A stretch of DNA of 64,000 bases. It comes from Oegoconia quadripuncta. Taxonomy: Eukaryota > Arthropoda > Insecta > Lepidoptera > Autostichidae. The notes under the pieces were generated by a model. It did no database searches. It was given only the letters and a program-made list of their open reading frames with translations, and was not told where the DNA came from. Position 1 is the stretch's first letter; every line of letters starts with the position of its first letter. The DNA lies in NCBI GenBank assembly GCA_949316235.1, contig OX438749.1:20166414-20230413 (forward strand), written 5' to 3'. A program made the position numbers and the translations under genes. Shown in pieces: positions 60,780 to 64,000 of this stretch.

Positions 60780-60955
60780 ATTTCATTTTAATGTCATCAG
60801 ACCCTCGCCACCAAGCTCAATATATTGGTCTCGTCATAACCAGTCATATGAGCCCAGACTCGAGGGATTTACTAGAGTTCCACTACCCATCTCCTGACTA
60901 CATTATCAGATCAGCTCCAAGGTACCAAATTATTGTATGGTCATCCGAACTATAT
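60780..60955 (+). repeat. CATCAGATC-type dispersed repeat, copy 1
   Basis: CCAGTCATATGAGCCCAGAC, TCGAGGGATTTACTAGAG, CCACTACCCATCTCCTGACT, TTATCAGATCAGCTCCAAGG. Shares order and wording with 61920-62095; a shorter relative lies near 44960. Unclassified. Confidence 0.55.
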
Positions 60956-61035
60956 AGTTTATTTCGATAATATTAGAAGTAAGTTAAAATTGACTCCCAA
61001 GATTTGTTAGTTACCAGTAAAGCTAATGAAAGCGT

Positions 61036-61363
61036 TTTTTTTTATGCTCAACGGGTTAGCAGTTTAGCTCAATCACACCTGATGTTAAGTGAAGATGAGG
61101 CCGAAGGTGGAAGCGTGCTGACCCGGAAACCCAAATATTTGAGCAACTGGCTATCTTATCTCTGAAAACCGGCACAACAATGCTATTAACATCGCTGTTT
61201 GGCGGCAGATTTAGATAAGATAGTGGTAGCTAGCCAGGCGGACATATCAAATGCCACTACCACCAACCAAACCGATTACTAAACATGTACCCTGCTGGGA
61301 ATCGAAACCGCGACCTCCGATTCGTAAACCCTATGTTGTTTACATTGAGCTACGGAGACGGTG
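61036..61363 (-). repeat. SINE-C, full length
   Basis: Minus-strand copy from the T-run to GAGCTACGGAGACGGT, with a minor internal deletion in the GGAACACAAC part. Confidence 0.85.
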
Positions 61364-61919
61364 ATAAAAATGAAGAAAAAAACATTTCCAATAACCGATT
61401 TTGACAAAGGTCAAACCAAATGTTGGTCCGAGGTACGAGTGGTAATTAAGTTTGTGACATGAACGTATCAATAAACAAATAAATTGGTTTTCCTTTGGGA
61501 TCATTAATCAATTTCGCTATGATTAATGCATAAATCATTACTGTGCTATTTTCAATCTCTCGTACGCGTAAACAAAACGTGTAACAAGAAGTTTGAAGTT
61601 TGGATGACTCTTGACAATACGTCTTTTTAAAAATTAGTGACTACCTGAATGACAAGCATGCATAAGTGTATTTCGACCAGCTCCCAAGAATTATAAAATT
61701 GTATTGTATACTTTCTACTAAAGAAAAAAAGAACAATTATACTGTGGGTTTCGTGCGCTGTTTGTTTTCCCACTGATGATTTCACTTTCCGAAGCTTGGA
61801 CATACTGACAGACAGATAATTTTTTTCGTCTATATCTTCAGGTTTTTGGTAATAAATTCGAGGCAAATGCAAATAGTTTATTAAAAAATATGTAGTTTAA
61901 AAAACTAAAAAAACATGCT

Positions 61920-62095
61920 ACATTTCCACCATCCATCTCCTGGCTCCATCATCAGATCGTCGACACGTCGTATAATGTATTGGACATGTCAAAACGAATT
62001 ATATGAGCACAAACTCGAAGGGTTTACCAGTAGCCGCTGAAGAGTTTCACTATCCACCTCCTGGTTCCATCATCAGATCAGCCGTGCAGCAGATT
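61920..62095 (+). repeat. CATCAGATC-type dispersed repeat, copies 2-3
   Basis: CCATCTCCTGGCTCCATCAT with CAGATCG, TATATGAGCACAAACTCGAA, GGGTTTACCAGTAG, then CCACCTCCTGGTTCCATCAT with CAGATCAGC. The CTCCTGGxTCCATCATCAGATC block occurs twice about 120 bp apart. Confidence 0.6.
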
Positions 62096-62098
62096 TAA

Positions 62099-62415
62099 CC
62101 GCCTCTGTGGCTCAATGTAAACAACATTGGGTTAACGATTCGGAGGTCGCGGGATCAATCACCAGCGGGGTACTCGGTTTGGTTGGTGGAAGGGCATTTT
62201 AAATGTCCGCCTGGCTAGCTACCACCATCTTATCTTATCTGCCGCCAAGCAGCAATATTAATAGCATTGTTATGTTGAGGTTGTCAGAGATAAGATAGCC
62301 ATTCCTCCAAATATGTTGGGGTTTCCGAGTCAGTACGCTTCCACCTTCGACCTCATCTTCACTTAACATCAGGTGTGATTGAGGCCAAGTACCAACCCGT
62401 TATTCTTAAAAAAAA
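62099..62415 (+). repeat. SINE-C, full length
   Basis: CGCCTCTGTGGCTCAATGTA to ACCCGTTATTCTTAAAAAAA. Confidence 0.85.
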
Positions 62416-62902
62416 ATTCAAGCTAAGAAAGACTAAACTCGGGAATATGTTCATAGGCGTGGTTGATGGAAATCATTTGTTTTCTCTTTGCAGGTATGTA
62501 TATACTTTTAAACATAGAATTGACATTCATATTTCACATCACAACTTCCATAGAAGGTGTCAAAATGTAAATTGTTTGAGTTCAGAGTGAGACTGGACTA
62601 TCGTGTATAAAAACTCGTCGATTTGTCAATGAAGAAGCAAACAAAGAATTTGTAACCCTCCATGTAACGAGTTTTTGGAGTTTTTTCATCCGACTTTGGT
62701 ATAGAGTAATAATCCTTTTTGGTGAAACCTTTTACTGGTCAATCGAGAGCTTTTAATTTGCTTTTCGTTCAATGTTTGGAAAGGTCACGGTTCGGCTTTG
62801 ATTTAATAAAGACCAATTGCCTAACTGCCGCCATTTTGACAATATTACCAACGTAAATGCATCGAGTTTTCAGAATTTTGGAGAAAGTTATTTGAATATC
62901 TC
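62416..62902. other. No gene recognised
   Basis: A pyrimidine-rich TTGTTTTCTCTTTGCAG at about 62494 looks like a splice acceptor, but the sequence after it does not read as a recognisable protein. Confidence 0.35.
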
Positions 62903-63218
62903 TTTTTTTTATGCACAACGGGTTGGTACTTGACCTCAATCACACCTGATGTTAAGTGAAGATGAGGTCGACGGTGAAAGCGTACTGACCCGCACACCCC
63001 AACACATTTGGAGGACTGGCTGTCTTAACTCTGACAACCGGAACACAACAATGCTATTAACATTGCTGCATGGCGGCAGATTTAGATAAGATGGTGGTAG
63101 CTAGCCAAGCGGACATTTAAAATGCCCTACCACCAACCAAATCGAGTACTTAAACATGTACCCTGCTGGGGATCAAACTCGCGACCTCCAAATCGTAAAC
63201 CCATTGTTGTTTACATTT
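62903..63218 (-). repeat. SINE-C, near full length
   Basis: T-run, TGCACAACGGGTTGGTACTT, to CCATTGTTGTTTACATT. The last ~20 bp of the tRNA-like head are lost. It is inverted relative to the copy at 62099. Confidence 0.85.
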
Positions 63219-63664
63219 ATATCTTATAGAAAAGACATATTACTCTATTAAGGAATTTTTTGATACAGATGAGATTTGACATTTTATTTAACATTCAGTT
63301 TCATCATATAAATTATTAAATTGATGACATATTGTTGTATGTAGTAGTAAAAGTAATGAATTAATGCAATGTAACGTTTAGGATTTTTTTTACATTTTTA
63401 CGGATTTTTTATGCCCTATGTTCTTACTTTATTTTATAGTAGGTACTTATTTTGGACTTTAATAACTTTAATAACTTTTATAATTTTTATGATGCTCGTA
63501 CATCCTTAATCTGTGATTCACAATAAAAGACATTCAGAAAAAAAAAATATCTTTGTCGACATTTTCAATGCACGTCAGAAGAATTTAGGGCGTGTCTACG
63601 TCAGATGTCGTCGACGTCAGATGTCCACTGACTGCTACTAATCCATCAATCCGAACTGGACATG

Positions 63665-63910
63665 CGTGGGTTTTAATCATCATCAATAACTACTGGGTAA
63701 AGGCCTCTTCTCAATTGCGCTAATTCTTATAGCCCTATGCCGTATCCAATGAGATTCCCACCCACGTTGGAGCACCGGGCTTGCGGCCTACTTGTCTTAT
63801 CGCTTCTCTTAGCCACCATTCTGTGACTGCCTTGGTCCATCGTCCGTCATCCGTCTAGCCAAGTGTCTCACCCATCTCCACCTCAGATGACCTTAGCACA
63901 GTGACCTTAG
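63665..63910 (-). mobile_element. RTE-like LINE 3' end
   Basis: The minus strand encodes RWTKAVTEWWLREAIRQVGR, then KPGAPTWVGISLDTA and a stop, in the position of an RTE-type ORF end. The plus strand shows the reversed 3' end ATCATCATCAATAACTACTG with GTAAAGGCCTCTTCTCAATT. Confidence 0.6.
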
Positions 63911-64000
63911 TTTCGTTATCGGCTCATCAACGTCTTCAAGATTTTTTTATTGCGTCAGAATATAACAATTATAATAGATTATAAACGATTGGTGGTTTTA

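Noticed and set aside
62494..62600. Possible next exon of the receptor-like gene after TTTGCAG
   Set aside because: The sequence after the acceptor-like site has no recognisable coding similarity and no convincing donor in frame.

Overview
The window is an AT-rich nuclear segment from a lepidopteran insect (moth or butterfly). This is inferred from intron-rich coding sequence with GT-AG splice sites, several tRNA-headed SINE families present in many copies, 3' fragments of Jockey-, CR1/L2- and RTE-like LINEs, and foldback/MITE elements of lepidopteran style. Bacterial gene layout, CRISPR arrays and rRNA operons are absent.

One complete host gene was reconstructed: galactokinase (Galk, GALK1 type), on the + strand, with eight coding exons between 18732 and 32489. 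Joining the exons at GT-AG sites gives one uninterrupted 392-codon frame with all three GHMP-kinase motifs. Its introns are filled with transposon remnants. A second gene begins near the right edge. A 3' splice acceptor precedes an ATG at 59502, and the exon encodes a signal peptide plus an Asn-rich, N-glycosylated ectodomain up to a GTAAGT donor at 60009. The rest lies in an unrecognised intron or beyond the window. A broken OTU-protease start (42508) is followed by a hairpin and a 231-bp inverted repeat and is probably transposon cargo.

Names used below for repeat families seen here. SINE-A: head TGGTGTAGTGGTTAGAAACT, tail AACTAGATGGCGCTGTGTGT. SINE-B: head ATTGGTGTAGTGGATAGTGA, tail GGACTAGATGATTGGTGTAA. 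SINE-C: head GCCTCCGTGGCTCAATGTAA, tail TTGAGGTCAAGTACCAACCC then poly(A). SINE-D: head GTCGGTGGCTCAGCGGTTAA, tail GATGTTTACGGGCTGATGAT. LINE-K: a CR1/L2-like 3' end with GAGTTTCTTGCTCGTTCTTC and a TTTGATT-type tail. Families F, G and H: unclassified dispersed repeats. M2 and M3: MITE families with terminal inverted repeats.

Layout: 0-18 kb is repeats and unrecognised AT-rich DNA; 18.7-32.6 kb is Galk; 32.6-34 kb is nested MITEs; 34-42 kb is mixed repeats and a 290-bp tandem duplication; 42.5-43.3 kb is the OTU relic and foldback; 43.86-44.10 kb is a possible promoter and 5' exon; 45.4-46.6 kb is a LINE nested in a SINE; 46.6-59 kb is mixed repeats including a 697-bp element with a clean 9-bp target duplication; 59-60 kb is a 15-bp minisatellite and the second gene's first coding exon; 60-64 kb is a long-arm foldback, SINEs and an RTE tail. 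No previously undescribed biological system could be demonstrated. The most informative material is the complete gene model and several nested transposon insertions whose empty sites and target duplications can be read directly.
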